The position numbers and the translations under genes are program-made. This document shows positions 38,611-46,203 of a stretch of 64,000 nt of DNA, in pieces (position 1 is the first letter of the stretch; each line of letters starts with the position of its first letter). The stretch covers positions 1,302,907-1,366,906 of the forward strand of contig NZ_CP015848.1 of the NCBI RefSeq assembly GCF_002105535.1, written 5' to 3'. This DNA is from Magnetospirillum sp. ME-1. Lineage in GTDB: Bacteria > Pseudomonadota > Alphaproteobacteria > Rhodospirillales > Magnetospirillaceae. The notes under the pieces are model-generated. The model was not told the DNA's origin and ran no database searches. It saw only the letters and a program-made list of their open reading frames with translations.

Positions 38611-39069
38611 ATGCAGCAGAATCAGGTCGCACCCTTCGAGGTTCTGATCGTCGATGACGAACCCGGCGATGTGGAGTTGATCCGGTCCGCCATCGTCGAG
38701 GGCCGCTTCATCTGCCGCACCCATGTGGCCCAGGACGGGGTCGAGGCCATGGCCTTCATGCGCAAGGAAGCGCCGGCGTTCAGCGGGGCGGTGACGCCCG
38801 ATCTGGTGCTGCTCGATCTCAACATGCCCCGCATGACCGGCCGCGAGGTTCTGGCCGCCATGCAGTCCACCGACCATCTGGCCCGCATTCCCGTGGTGGT
38901 TCTGACCACCTCGGACGTGGAGCGTGACGTGCTGCAGGCCTATGACTTGGGGGCGTCCGGGTTCGTCACCAAGCCGGTGGACATCGAGCAATTGTTCACC
39001 GCCATCCACGGAATTCAGGATTACTGGTTCGGCGTGGTGCGCAAGCCCAGTCTCAACGGCAACGCCTGA
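38611..39069 (+). CDS. Rcp1-like response regulator
   Basis: 152 aa from ATG 38611 (AGGAATGGGG upstream). Single receiver of the Rcp1 class: FEVLIVDDEPGDVELIRSAI, longer loops than CheY, phosphoacceptor in LVLLDLNMPRMTG, PVVVLTTSD and SGFVTKPVDIEQL. Rcp1-type regulators accept phosphate from HDLRQPL kinases, so the upstream kinase is its likely partner even though a terminator lies between them. No output domain. Confidence 0.92.
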   Translation: MQQNQVAPFEVLIVDDEPGDVELIRSAIVEGRFICRTHVAQDGVEAMAFMRKEAPAFSGAVTPDLVLLDLNMPRMTGREVLAAMQSTDHLARIPVVVLTTSDVERDVLQAYDLGASGFVTKPVDIEQLFTAIHGIQDYWFGVVRKPSLNGNA

Positions 39070-39141
39070 CCGCTTCCTTCGGCGATTTCCCCCCGCATAG
39101 TCTGCTATAAGACCTGCCGGAACCATTGGCGGCGGACGGTG

Positions 39142-40233
39142 ATGGCCGAGGACGGTAAGGGGAAGGTGTTGCGGTCGGGCTGGACCACCGGGGCTTGCGC
39201 CACGGCGGCGGCCAAGGCCGCCTGCTCGGCCTTGCTGGGGGGCGGCTTTCCCGATCCGGTGGAGATCGCGCTGCCCGGCGGCCAGACCCCCGCCTTCGCC
39301 CTGGCCCTGGCCGAGACCGGCCCCGGCTGGGCGCGGGCCGCGGTGGTCAAGGATGCCGGCGATGATCCCGACGTCACCCATGGGGCGATGATCATCGCCA
39401 CTATCCGGCATGGACAGGCCGGAGCGGGATTGCTCTTCCGGGCCGGGCCGGGGGTGGGCACCGTCACTAGGCCGGGCCTGCCCCTGGCGGTGGGCGAGGC
39501 GGCCATCAATCCGGTGCCGCGCCGGCTGATGGGCGAGGCGCTGGCCGTCCTGGCCGGCAGCCACGGCGTGGCCTGCGATTTCGAGCTGGAGATCGCGGTT
39601 CCCGGCGGCGAGGACCTGGCGCTGCGCACCTGGAATCCCCGTCTGGGCATCCTGGGCGGCATTTCCATCCTGGGCACCACCGGCGTGGTGATTCCCTATT
39701 CCTGTTCCGCCTGGATTCACTCCATCCAGCGGGGAATCGACGTGGCGCGGGCCTGCGGCGTGACCCATGTGGCCGGCTGCGTCGGCTCGACCTCGGAAAA
39801 AGCGGTGCGCCGGGCGCGCGGCCTGGGCGAGGAGGCGATCGTCGACATGGGCGACTTCGCCGGCGGCATGCTGAAATACCTGCGCCGTCATCCCGTGCCC
39901 CGCGTCACCATCGCCGGCGGTTTCGCCAAGATGTGCAAGCTGGCCAAAGGCGAGATGGACCTGCATTCCAGCCGCTCGCAGGTGGACATGGAATGGCTGG
40001 CCCGGCAACTGGGCCAATTGGGGGCGGACGAGGCGCTGGTCGCCGCCGCCGCCCGGGCCAATACCGCCTTGCAGGTTCTGGACCTTGCGGGGACTTTGCC
40101 GCTCGGCCAGTCCGTCGCGCGGCAGGCGGAGGCGGCGGCGCGGGCGGTGCTTGATAATGGAGATATCGGCCTGGACGTGCTGGTGGTGGACCGTCAGGGC
40201 CGGGTGATCGGCGACAGCGCCCGTTCAGGCTGA
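39142..40233 (+). CDS. cbiD: Cobalt-precorrin-5B C1-methyltransferase CbiD
   Basis: 363 aa from ATG 39142; GTG 39139 one codon earlier is possible. CbiD methylates C1 of the corrin ring in the anaerobic (cobalt-early) cobalamin pathway. Features: LRSGWTTGACATAAAKAA, VTRPGLPLAVGEAAINPVPR, LGILGGISILGTTGVVIPYS and GDFAGGMLKYLRR. Full length. No cobalamin riboswitch is visible in the 70-base upstream gap. It converges on, and overlaps by 9 bases, the cobK gene, so these two vitamin B12 genes are adjacent but not co-transcribed. Confidence 0.95.
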   Translation: MAEDGKGKVLRSGWTTGACATAAAKAACSALLGGGFPDPVEIALPGGQTPAFALALAETGPGWARAAVVKDAGDDPDVTHGAMIIATIRHGQAGAGLLFRAGPGVGTVTRPGLPLAVGEAAINPVPRRLMGEALAVLAGSHGVACDFELEIAVPGGEDLALRTWNPRLGILGGISILGTTGVVIPYSCSAWIHSIQRGIDVARACGVTHVAGCVGSTSEKAVRRARGLGEEAIVDMGDFAGGMLKYLRRHPVPRVTIAGGFAKMCKLAKGEMDLHSSRSQVDMEWLARQLGQLGADEALVAAAARANTALQVLDLAGTLPLGQSVARQAEAAARAVLDNGDIGLDVLVVDRQGRVIGDSARSG

Positions 40234-40974
40234 GAACTGCGCCCTGACCCAGGCGGCGGCCTCTTGGGCCGATTGGACGCTTGGGCCAGCGGGGCGGGGT
40301 GGGCGGCGGCGCATGATCACCGGCAGGCCCAGTTCGGCGGCGGCGGCCAGCTTGGCCCGGGCGGCGGCTCCGCCGCTGTTGCGGCAGACGATGGTGTCGA
40401 TGCCGTGGGCCAGCAGCAAGGCCCGTTCGCCCGCCGGGGTGAAGGGGCCGCGATCGGCCACCAGGGCGAAGCGGGCCGGAGCGGGCCGGGGCGGGGCCTC
40501 CTCGGCGAAGCGCAGCAGGAACCACAGGTCGTCCAGTCCGGCGAAGGGCTCCAGTTCCTGACGCCCCAAAGCCAGGAAGGCGCGCCGGGACAGGCGGCGC
40601 AGGATGGGAACCGCCTCATTCCAGTCGTCCACCTCGGTCCAGCGGTCCGTCGGTCCGGCCACCCAGGCCGGGCGTTGCAGGCGCAGCCACGGAAGGCCCA
40701 GGGCGGCGCAGGCATGGGCGGCGGTCCAGCCCATGCGGCGGGCGAAGGGGTGGGTGGCGTCGACCACCATGGTGACGGCTTCGCGCCGCAGATAATCGGC
40801 CAGTCCGCTTTCGCCGCCAAAGCCGCCGATGCGGCATTCTCCCGGGGGGAGGCGGGGCGACGCGGTCCGTCCGGCCAGCGAGGAGACGACCCGCAATCCC
40901 TGGATTCCGTCCAGGATGCCGGCCAGATCCGCCGCCTCGGCGGTGCCGCCCAGGATCAGCAGCCCGGCCGTCAT
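40225..40974 (-). CDS. cobK: Precorrin-6A (cobalt-precorrin-6A) reductase
   Basis: 249 aa from ATG 40974, overlapping the preceding receiver gene stop (ATGA). CobK/CbiJ reduces the macrocycle using NADPH. Features: LLILGGTAEAADLAGIL at the N-terminus, VVSSLAGRTASPRLP, the GGFGGESGLADYL segment, VVDATHPFARRMGWTAAHAC and VADRGPFTPAGERALL. Length is normal. With CbiD nearby, cobalt-precorrin is the probable substrate. It shares an operon with a response regulator, which is odd for a biosynthetic enzyme. Confidence 0.94.
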   Translation of the reverse strand: MTAGLLILGGTAEAADLAGILDGIQGLRVVSSLAGRTASPRLPPGECRIGGFGGESGLADYLRREAVTMVVDATHPFARRMGWTAAHACAALGLPWLRLQRPAWVAGPTDRWTEVDDWNEAVPILRRLSRRAFLALGRQELEPFAGLDDLWFLLRFAEEAPPRPAPARFALVADRGPFTPAGERALLLAHGIDTIVCRNSGGAAARAKLAAAAELGLPVIMRRRPPRPAGPSVQSAQEAAAWVRAQFSA

Positions 40975-41381
40975 CGTCCGTCGGCCAGGGGATCGGGACG
41001 CTGGGGACGCGGCGACAGGGCGATTCCGGCGGCAATCAGCTTGGTCGCCAGGATCTCGACGTCGAAGGGCTTCATGATGTATTCGTCCGCCCCCTCCGCC
41101 AGGGCCCTGGAGATGTGCTCCAGGTCGCTTTCGATGGTGCACAGCACCACCTTCGGGGCGCTTCCCGCCGGCATGGCCCGCAGGGTCTTGAGGAAGGTGA
41201 AGCCGTCCATGACCGGCATGTTCCAGTCCACCAGGATGAGATCGGGCATCCGGCCGGAACAGACGCCCAGGGCGTCCTCGCCGTTCTCGGCTTCGCTCAC
41301 CGTCAGGCCCAGTTGGGCCAGCATGCGGCAATGGATGGTGCGGATCAGCTTGGAATCGTCAATGACCAGGCAGTGGCTCAT
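40971..41381 (-). CDS. CheY-like response regulator overlapping cobK
   Basis: 136 aa from ATG 41381; a TTG seven codons upstream is less likely. Receiver domain with MSHCLVIDDSKLIRTIHCRM, phosphoacceptor in DLILVDWNMPVMDG, KVVLCTIESD and YIMKPFDVEIL with the conserved lysine. A short basic tail follows. The family resembles CheY-type stand-alone receivers near chemotaxis and kinase genes. Its stop overlaps the cobK start, so expression of cobK is translationally coupled to it. The large hybrid kinase gene upstream on the same strand is 70 bases away. Confidence 0.9.
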   Translation of the reverse strand: MSHCLVIDDSKLIRTIHCRMLAQLGLTVSEAENGEDALGVCSGRMPDLILVDWNMPVMDGFTFLKTLRAMPAGSAPKVVLCTIESDLEHISRALAEGADEYIMKPFDVEILATKLIAAGIALSPRPQRPDPLADGR

Positions 41382-41451
41382 GATGGGGGCGGTCTCGACC
41401 AATGGGAATTGTCTCTATATGGGGGGCGCGGGCGGTGGATCGTAGACCCGG

Positions 41452-43365
41452 CTACAGGCCGAATTGCCGGATCAGCTCGGCCTTGGTCTGGTCCCATTCC
41501 CGGCGCAGGCGGCCGATCATCCGCGCGACCCCGTCCGCGTCGCCGGCCTGCAGGGACTGGCCGATGGCAATGGCCAGATTTTCCAGCCAGGGGGTGCCCG
41601 AATAGGCCGCCAGCCCTTTCAACTCGTGGACGGCCGCGCCGACAAGCCGGGTATCGCCATCGGCGGCTTCCAGGCGCGAGCAAACCTCCTCGCCGCTTTC
41701 CATGAAGGTCCGGGCCAGGATGGCGGCGTTTTCGTTGCCCAATTGCTCGGCCATGCGGGCGAGGGAATAGCCGCCTTCGCCTTCGCCCGCCGGCGGCGAC
41801 TGGCGGATCAGCACCTCGGCAATGGTCGAGCGCAGCAGCAGCGGGTCGATGGGCTTGGCCACATGGGCGTCCATGCCGGCCGCCCGGCAGCGGGCAATGT
41901 CTTCCACCATGGCGTTGGCGGTGAGCGCGATGATGGGCATGCGGGCCACCGGACCCGGCATGGCGCGAATGCGCCGTGCCGCCTCGGGGCCGTCCATTTC
42001 GGGCATCTGCATGTCCATCAGGATCAGGTCGAAATTCTCCTGGCGCAGCTTGTCGAGGGCCTCCAGGCCATTGCCGGCCACGGTGACCCGATGGCCCTCG
42101 CGGCTGAGCAGGCCGGCCGCGACCTTCTGGTTGAAGGCATTGTCCTCGGCCAGCAGAATCGACAGGGGGCGAAGCGCAGGCGGGTCGCATCGCGACGATT
42201 CGACGGCCGGGGCGGCGGCCGGGGGGTAGTCAAGGCGGAACCAGAAGCGGCTGCCGAGGCCCTTGGCGCTATCGACGCCGATGGTTCCTCCCTGGGCCTC
42301 GACCAGCTTCTTGCAGATGGCCAGGCCCAGGCCGGAGCCGCCGAAACGCCGGCTGATGGAGGCGTCGGCCTGATGGAAGGGCTGGAACAGCGAGGCGGCC
42401 TGATCGGCATCCAGGCCGATGCCGGTGTCGGTCACCGAGAATTCGTAGCCGTCGGCCTCGGCCACGCGGGCAAGGCGGAGCACGATGCCGCCCTGGGCCG
42501 TGAACTTGATGGCGTTGCCGATCAGGTTGATCAGCACCTGACGCAGGCGGGCGCCATCGCCGCTGACCCAGCCGGGCAGGGGGGCCGAGGCGTCGAGCGA
42601 CAGGCTGAGCCCTTTTTCCGAGGCGCGGCCGTGCAACAGCGACACCACCCCCTGGACGGTGGCGCCCAGGTTGAAGGGGGCCGTCTCGAACTGGACACCG
42701 TCGGCCTCCAGGCGCGAAAAATCGAGGATATCGTTGATGATGCCCAGCAGGGCGGCGCCGGAATCATGCACCACCGCCAGCTTCTCGCGGTCCTCGGCGG
42801 CCAGGGGGCGGTCCATCAGCAGATGAACCATGCCGAGGATGCTGTTCATGGGGGTGCGGATCTCGTGGCTCATCACCGCCAGGAACTCGCTCTTGGCGCG
42901 TTCGGCGTCGCGGGCCTGGGTGACCGCCTTCTGCAGATCGCGGTTCTTCAGCGCCAGTTCGGCATGGGCCTCGGCCAGGGCGTTCTGGAAGCCCTTGAGC
43001 GCGCTGATATCGACGGCGATGGAATACTTGGCGCGCCGTCCGTCGAACCAGGTGAGCATGGTTTCGCGCAACTGGTACCAGCGGTCGTCGCGATCATTGA
43101 AATGCTCGAATTCCAGCGAGGTCTCCACCTCCTGGGCCACCATCTCCGGCATCTTGCAGAAACGGCAGGGATGGGTTTGCTGGTAGATGGCCTCGTAGCA
43201 CTTGCGGCCCTGCACCACGCCGACCTTCTGGCGCATGGCGCGGTTGGTGCAGATGATCTCGTGGGTGGCGAAATCGGCCACGTAGACGGGAAACGGAATG
43301 ACGTCGAAAATCACTTCCCAGTAGCCGGGGTCGCCGGGATTGAGACCTGGGAAGGGGGACGTCAT
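41452..43365 (-). CDS. Hybrid sensor kinase: Cys-containing PAS, HisKA, HATPase, receiver, Hpt
   Basis: 637 aa from ATG 43365, no membrane segments, so cytoplasmic. The PAS domain (about 15-125) contains Y-W-E-V-I-F-D-V-I-P-F-P and a cysteine pattern IICTNRAM, GRKCYEAIYQQTHPCRFC. Kinase: phosphoacceptor in FLAVMSHEIRTPMNSILGM, ATPase motifs LINLIGNAIKF, VTDTGIGL and GGSGLGLAICKKLVE. Receiver with ILLAEDNAFNQKVAAGLL and LILMDMQMPEMDG, and a C-terminal Hpt with VHELKGLAAYSG. This is a complete phosphorelay in one chain. A shorter paralogue with the same PAS lies at 44384. Confidence 0.93.
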   Translation of the reverse strand: MTSPFPGLNPGDPGYWEVIFDVIPFPVYVADFATHEIICTNRAMRQKVGVVQGRKCYEAIYQQTHPCRFCKMPEMVAQEVETSLEFEHFNDRDDRWYQLRETMLTWFDGRRAKYSIAVDISALKGFQNALAEAHAELALKNRDLQKAVTQARDAERAKSEFLAVMSHEIRTPMNSILGMVHLLMDRPLAAEDREKLAVVHDSGAALLGIINDILDFSRLEADGVQFETAPFNLGATVQGVVSLLHGRASEKGLSLSLDASAPLPGWVSGDGARLRQVLINLIGNAIKFTAQGGIVLRLARVAEADGYEFSVTDTGIGLDADQAASLFQPFHQADASISRRFGGSGLGLAICKKLVEAQGGTIGVDSAKGLGSRFWFRLDYPPAAAPAVESSRCDPPALRPLSILLAEDNAFNQKVAAGLLSREGHRVTVAGNGLEALDKLRQENFDLILMDMQMPEMDGPEAARRIRAMPGPVARMPIIALTANAMVEDIARCRAAGMDAHVAKPIDPLLLRSTIAEVLIRQSPPAGEGEGGYSLARMAEQLGNENAAILARTFMESGEEVCSRLEAADGDTRLVGAAVHELKGLAAYSGTPWLENLAIAIGQSLQAGDADGVARMIGRLRREWDQTKAELIRQFGL

Positions 43366-43383
43366 GCTGTGGGCCGTTCCGGA

Positions 43384-43758
43384 TCAGGTGGGCCGGGCCA
43401 TGACCTTGTCGATCATGTCCGAGAGCTTCTCGATGCGGACCGGCTTCAGCACATAGCCCTTCGCGCCGGCATCCAGCGAGTCGATCACCATCCGCTCCTG
43501 GCCGTGCGAGGTGACCATGATGATGCGGGCGGCGGGAAACTCACCGATGATCCTGGCGGTGGCCTCGACCCCGTTCATGTCCGGCATGGTGATGTCCATG
43601 GTGACCAGATCGGGATTGCTGGCGCGGTAGGCGTCCACGGCCTTGGCGCCGGTGCCGGCGGTTCCAACCACCTGGTGGCCCATTCCTTCCAGCATCAAGG
43701 TCAGCTTTTTGACTGCGATAAGAGAATCGTCGACGATGAGGACTTTAAGCGCTGACAT
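43384..43758 (-). CDS. Single-domain response regulator (paralogue 1 of a twin pair)
   Basis: 124 aa from ATG 43758. Receiver motifs: LKVLIVDDSLIAVKKLTLML, LVTMDITMPDMNG, MVTSHGQ and VLKPVRIEKLSDM. By hand alignment about 86 of 124 residues equal the receiver at 45548-45922, with the C-terminal third almost unchanged. The pair resembles the CheY-like proteins that work with CheX phosphatases. It lies 18 bases upstream of the hybrid kinase gene and 10 bases after the CheX gene, so all appear to be one transcript. Confidence 0.92.
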   Translation of the reverse strand: MSALKVLIVDDSLIAVKKLTLMLEGMGHQVVGTAGTGAKAVDAYRASNPDLVTMDITMPDMNGVEATARIIGEFPAARIIMVTSHGQERMVIDSLDAGAKGYVLKPVRIEKLSDMIDKVMARPT

Positions 43759-43768
43759 CGGTTCGGCC

Positions 43769-44290
43769 CTAGGATTGGTAGTTCAGGTGGTCATCGAACA
43801 GGTCACGGGGACCGACAAAACTTACGCTGACGATACCTCTTTCGGTACGTATCCGCATGTTTGCGAATACTGCGTTCTTTGGTCGATGAATGCAACGCGC
43901 ATCCTCGATGATCACAGGTGGAGAGAGCGCGATACTCTCCTCGATGATCTGGAAATCGGTGGTACAGAGCCCAAGGATGGTGTTGACGATTTCCGCCGCC
44001 GTCTCGCGCCGGTACAGGTCTTCCTCGCCGGACGGGATCTCGATGTCGGCGGTGACGCGGGTGTACAGGGCCTCGACCAGCGAGTTCTCGAAGCTGAAGG
44101 CGATCAGCAGGCTGATGGGGCCGCCCAGTCCGGCGATCACCGTCATGTCGTGAAGGTGAAGCTTGGTGACGTCGCAATCAAACGTCTCCGCCCCATCGAC
44201 GGCGATCACCGCCTCGGCGGCCAGCACCTCCCTGGTCTGCCCGAGGATGGACGCCATGACACGGGGGATGATGGTTTTGTTGAAGGTCAT
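43769..44290 (-). CDS. cheX: CheX-like CheY-P phosphatase
   Basis: 173 aa from ATG 44290, where the CheX-like start FNKTIIPRVMASILGQTREV begins; a frame to ATG 44344 would add 18 residues without family support. The catalytic E-x2-N helix is seen in RRETAAEIVNTILGLCTTDF, after GLGGPISLLIAFSFE. CheX dephosphorylates receiver proteins. It sits between two receiver/kinase sets and could serve both. Translation in the cytoplasm is expected; there is no signal or membrane segment. Confidence 0.85.
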   Translation of the reverse strand: MTFNKTIIPRVMASILGQTREVLAAEAVIAVDGAETFDCDVTKLHLHDMTVIAGLGGPISLLIAFSFENSLVEALYTRVTADIEIPSGEEDLYRRETAAEIVNTILGLCTTDFQIIEESIALSPPVIIEDARCIHRPKNAVFANMRIRTERGIVSVSFVGPRDLFDDHLNYQS

Positions 44291-44383
44291 TCCTTGCCAA
44301 TCCTTGACTAGACCCGCCTGACGGGGGGACGACGATACTGCCATGAATTCTCAACCCGCGCGATCCCTTCCCGCCGCGGGATT

Positions 44384-45526
44384 TCAGGCCTTTTCCACGG
44401 GGAGGCTGATGGTGAAGACCGAACCGCCGGCTGAACCGGGTTCGACCATGATTCGTCCGCCGTGGCTTTCGGCGATACGCTTGACGATGTAAAGGCCCAG
44501 TCCCGCGCCTTTGGTGCCGGTCGCCGAGGGGCAACGGTAGAACTTCTCGAAGATCCGCTCGACCTCGTCGGCGGGAATGCCGGGGCCGTTGTCGGTGACG
44601 ATGATGCGCGCTTCGGCCGGGCCCCGTTCCAGGGCGATTCGGACGGGGCCGCTGCCGGGTGGCGAGTATTTGAGGGCGTTATCCAACAGGTTGGAGACCG
44701 CGACCCGCAGCAAGGCCTGGTCGGCACAAGCCGTGACGGGGGCGTCGATGGTCAGGTGAAGGCGTTCCGGCCCGGCCAGTTCGGTCTTTTCCCGCAAGAT
44801 GTCCTCGATCAGCGGCGCCAGGTCCAGGGGGCTTGGCTGCAAGGCCGCCACCGCCGAGGTGAAGCGCTCGTCGGCGAGACAGACGTCGATCAGGTCGGAC
44901 ATGCGGTGGACGGCGCGATCGATCTTGGCGATCTCCTCCCTGGGCTCGGGCTTGTCGCCGACATAAAGCTCGAGAACCTGGGCCGCTCCGCCGATGATGG
45001 ACAGCGGCATGCGGAATTCGTGGGAGACCATGGCGAGGAAATTACGCTGGTTGAGGGTGACCTCCTGCTCGGACAGCAGGGCGCCGTTCAGCCGGCGGTT
45101 TTTCAGCGCCAGTTCGGCGTGGGCCTCGGCCAGGGCGTTCTGCACTTCCTTCAGTGCGCTGATGTCCACGGCGATGGAATACTTGGCCCGGCGTCCGTCG
45201 AACCACGCCACCATGGTCTCGCGCAGTTGGTACCAGCGGTCGTCGATATCGTTGAAAAGCTCGAATTCCAGGTAATTGGTGCCGCAGGCCGCGATACCTT
45301 CCAGTTCCTGCATGCGGCAGAAGGTGCAGGGTTCGGCCTGCTGGTAGATGGCGGCATGGCACTTGTCGCCGGGCTTGACGGCCACCCGCTGCATCATGGC
45401 GCGGTTGGCGCAGATGATGTCGTAGGTCTTGCTGTCGGCCACGTAGACCGGAAAAGGGATGACGTCGAAGATGACTTCCCAATAACCGGGATCGCTTGGA
45501 TTGCCACCGGGAAAAGCTGCCGACAT
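44384..45526 (-). CDS. Cytoplasmic PAS histidine kinase, paralogue of the hybrid kinase
   Basis: 380 aa from ATG 45526. The PAS part matches that of the kinase at 41452 (GYWEVIFDVIPFPVYVAD, ICANRAM, GDKCHAAIYQQAEPCTFC, YSIAVDISALKEVQNALAEA). HisKA: FLAMVSHEFRMPLSIIGGAA; ATPase: VSNLLDNALKYSPPG, VTDNGPGIP and KGAGLGLYIVKRIAESHGG. It ends after the ATPase and lacks receiver and Hpt parts, so its phosphate presumably goes to the adjacent receiver at 45548. The gene is 93 bases upstream of cheX on the same strand. Confidence 0.93.
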   Translation of the reverse strand: MSAAFPGGNPSDPGYWEVIFDVIPFPVYVADSKTYDIICANRAMMQRVAVKPGDKCHAAIYQQAEPCTFCRMQELEGIAACGTNYLEFELFNDIDDRWYQLRETMVAWFDGRRAKYSIAVDISALKEVQNALAEAHAELALKNRRLNGALLSEQEVTLNQRNFLAMVSHEFRMPLSIIGGAAQVLELYVGDKPEPREEIAKIDRAVHRMSDLIDVCLADERFTSAVAALQPSPLDLAPLIEDILREKTELAGPERLHLTIDAPVTACADQALLRVAVSNLLDNALKYSPPGSGPVRIALERGPAEARIIVTDNGPGIPADEVERIFEKFYRCPSATGTKGAGLGLYIVKRIAESHGGRIMVEPGSAGGSVFTISLPVEKA

Positions 45527-45547
45527 CGATTTCTCGCCTGCGCCTCT

Positions 45548-45922
45548 TTAAGGGGCGCGCTCCATGATCCTGGCGATCATATCGGAGAGTTTCTCGATTC
45601 GCACTGGCTTTAGCACATAGCCCTTGGCGCCGGCGTCGAGCGAATCCATCACCATCCGCTCCTGGCCATGCGAGGTGACCATCATGATGCGGGCGGCGGG
45701 GAACTCGGCGACGATCTTCGCGGTGGCCGCCATGCCGTCCATGTCCGGCAGGGAGATGTCCATGGTCATCAGATCGGGGTGGTGCCGGCGATAGGCTTCG
45801 ATGGCGTCACGGCCGTTGGATACGGTGGCGATGACCTGATGGCCAAGCCCCTCCATCAACACCGTCAGCTTTTTGACCGTGATGATCGAGTCGTCGACAA
45901 TAATAACTTTTAGTGGAGCCAT
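45548..45922 (-). CDS. Single-domain response regulator (paralogue 2 of a twin pair)
   Basis: 124 aa from ATG 45922; a TTG two codons earlier is less likely because the ATG makes the length equal to its paralogue. Receiver motifs: LKVIIVDDSIITVKKLTVLM, LMTMDISLPDMDG, MVTSHGQ and VLKPVRIEKLSDM. First gene of the leftward signalling operon; the PAS kinase follows 21 bases later. It has no output domain, so it should act by protein-protein contact and be reset by CheX. Confidence 0.92.
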   Translation of the reverse strand: MAPLKVIIVDDSIITVKKLTVLMEGLGHQVIATVSNGRDAIEAYRRHHPDLMTMDISLPDMDGMAATAKIVAEFPAARIMMVTSHGQERMVMDSLDAGAKGYVLKPVRIEKLSDMIARIMERAP

Positions 45923-46203
45923 ATGCAAACCGGAAAGCTATTCGTATCTGTGGCTGTCGTGTCGCAGAATAGCAAAATATTGTTGAATGGAGCTGTTGGA
46001 TGCAAATGGAATTTCTTGCTGTTTTATGTTGGTATATTTCTGATTGAGAAGGCGGGCGTCAATGGATGTCCATGGTTGGGGCGAAAAAGAGAGGCCGGGT
46101 GTTGCCACCCGGCCTTGAAGTCTGGCTCGTGAAGGGAGACACAGCGATTCCGACAGAGGACTCGAATTTGCGGAATCGGAAAGCCGTCGAGAGCCGCCGA
46201 CGG
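45923..46203. other. AT-rich promoter region and acyl-CoA dehydrogenase 3' region
   Basis: 281 bases between two leftward genes. Positions about 45925-46060 are AT-rich and should contain the promoter of the receiver/kinase/CheX operon; no clear hexamers were assigned. The remainder holds the terminator at 46083-46115 and about 85 bases without any feature I recognise. Confidence 0.4.
46083..46115 (-). terminator. Rho-independent terminator of the acyl-CoA operon
   Basis: Read leftward, GGCCGGGTG and CACCCGGCC form a 10-bp stem with a GCAA loop, followed by CTCTTTTT. It lies about 90 bases after the acyl-CoA dehydrogenase stop. Confidence 0.82.

Noticed and set aside
39070-39141. Cobalamin riboswitch before cbiD
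   Set aside because: The gap is only about 70 bases and shows no B12-box-like segment or suitable folding.
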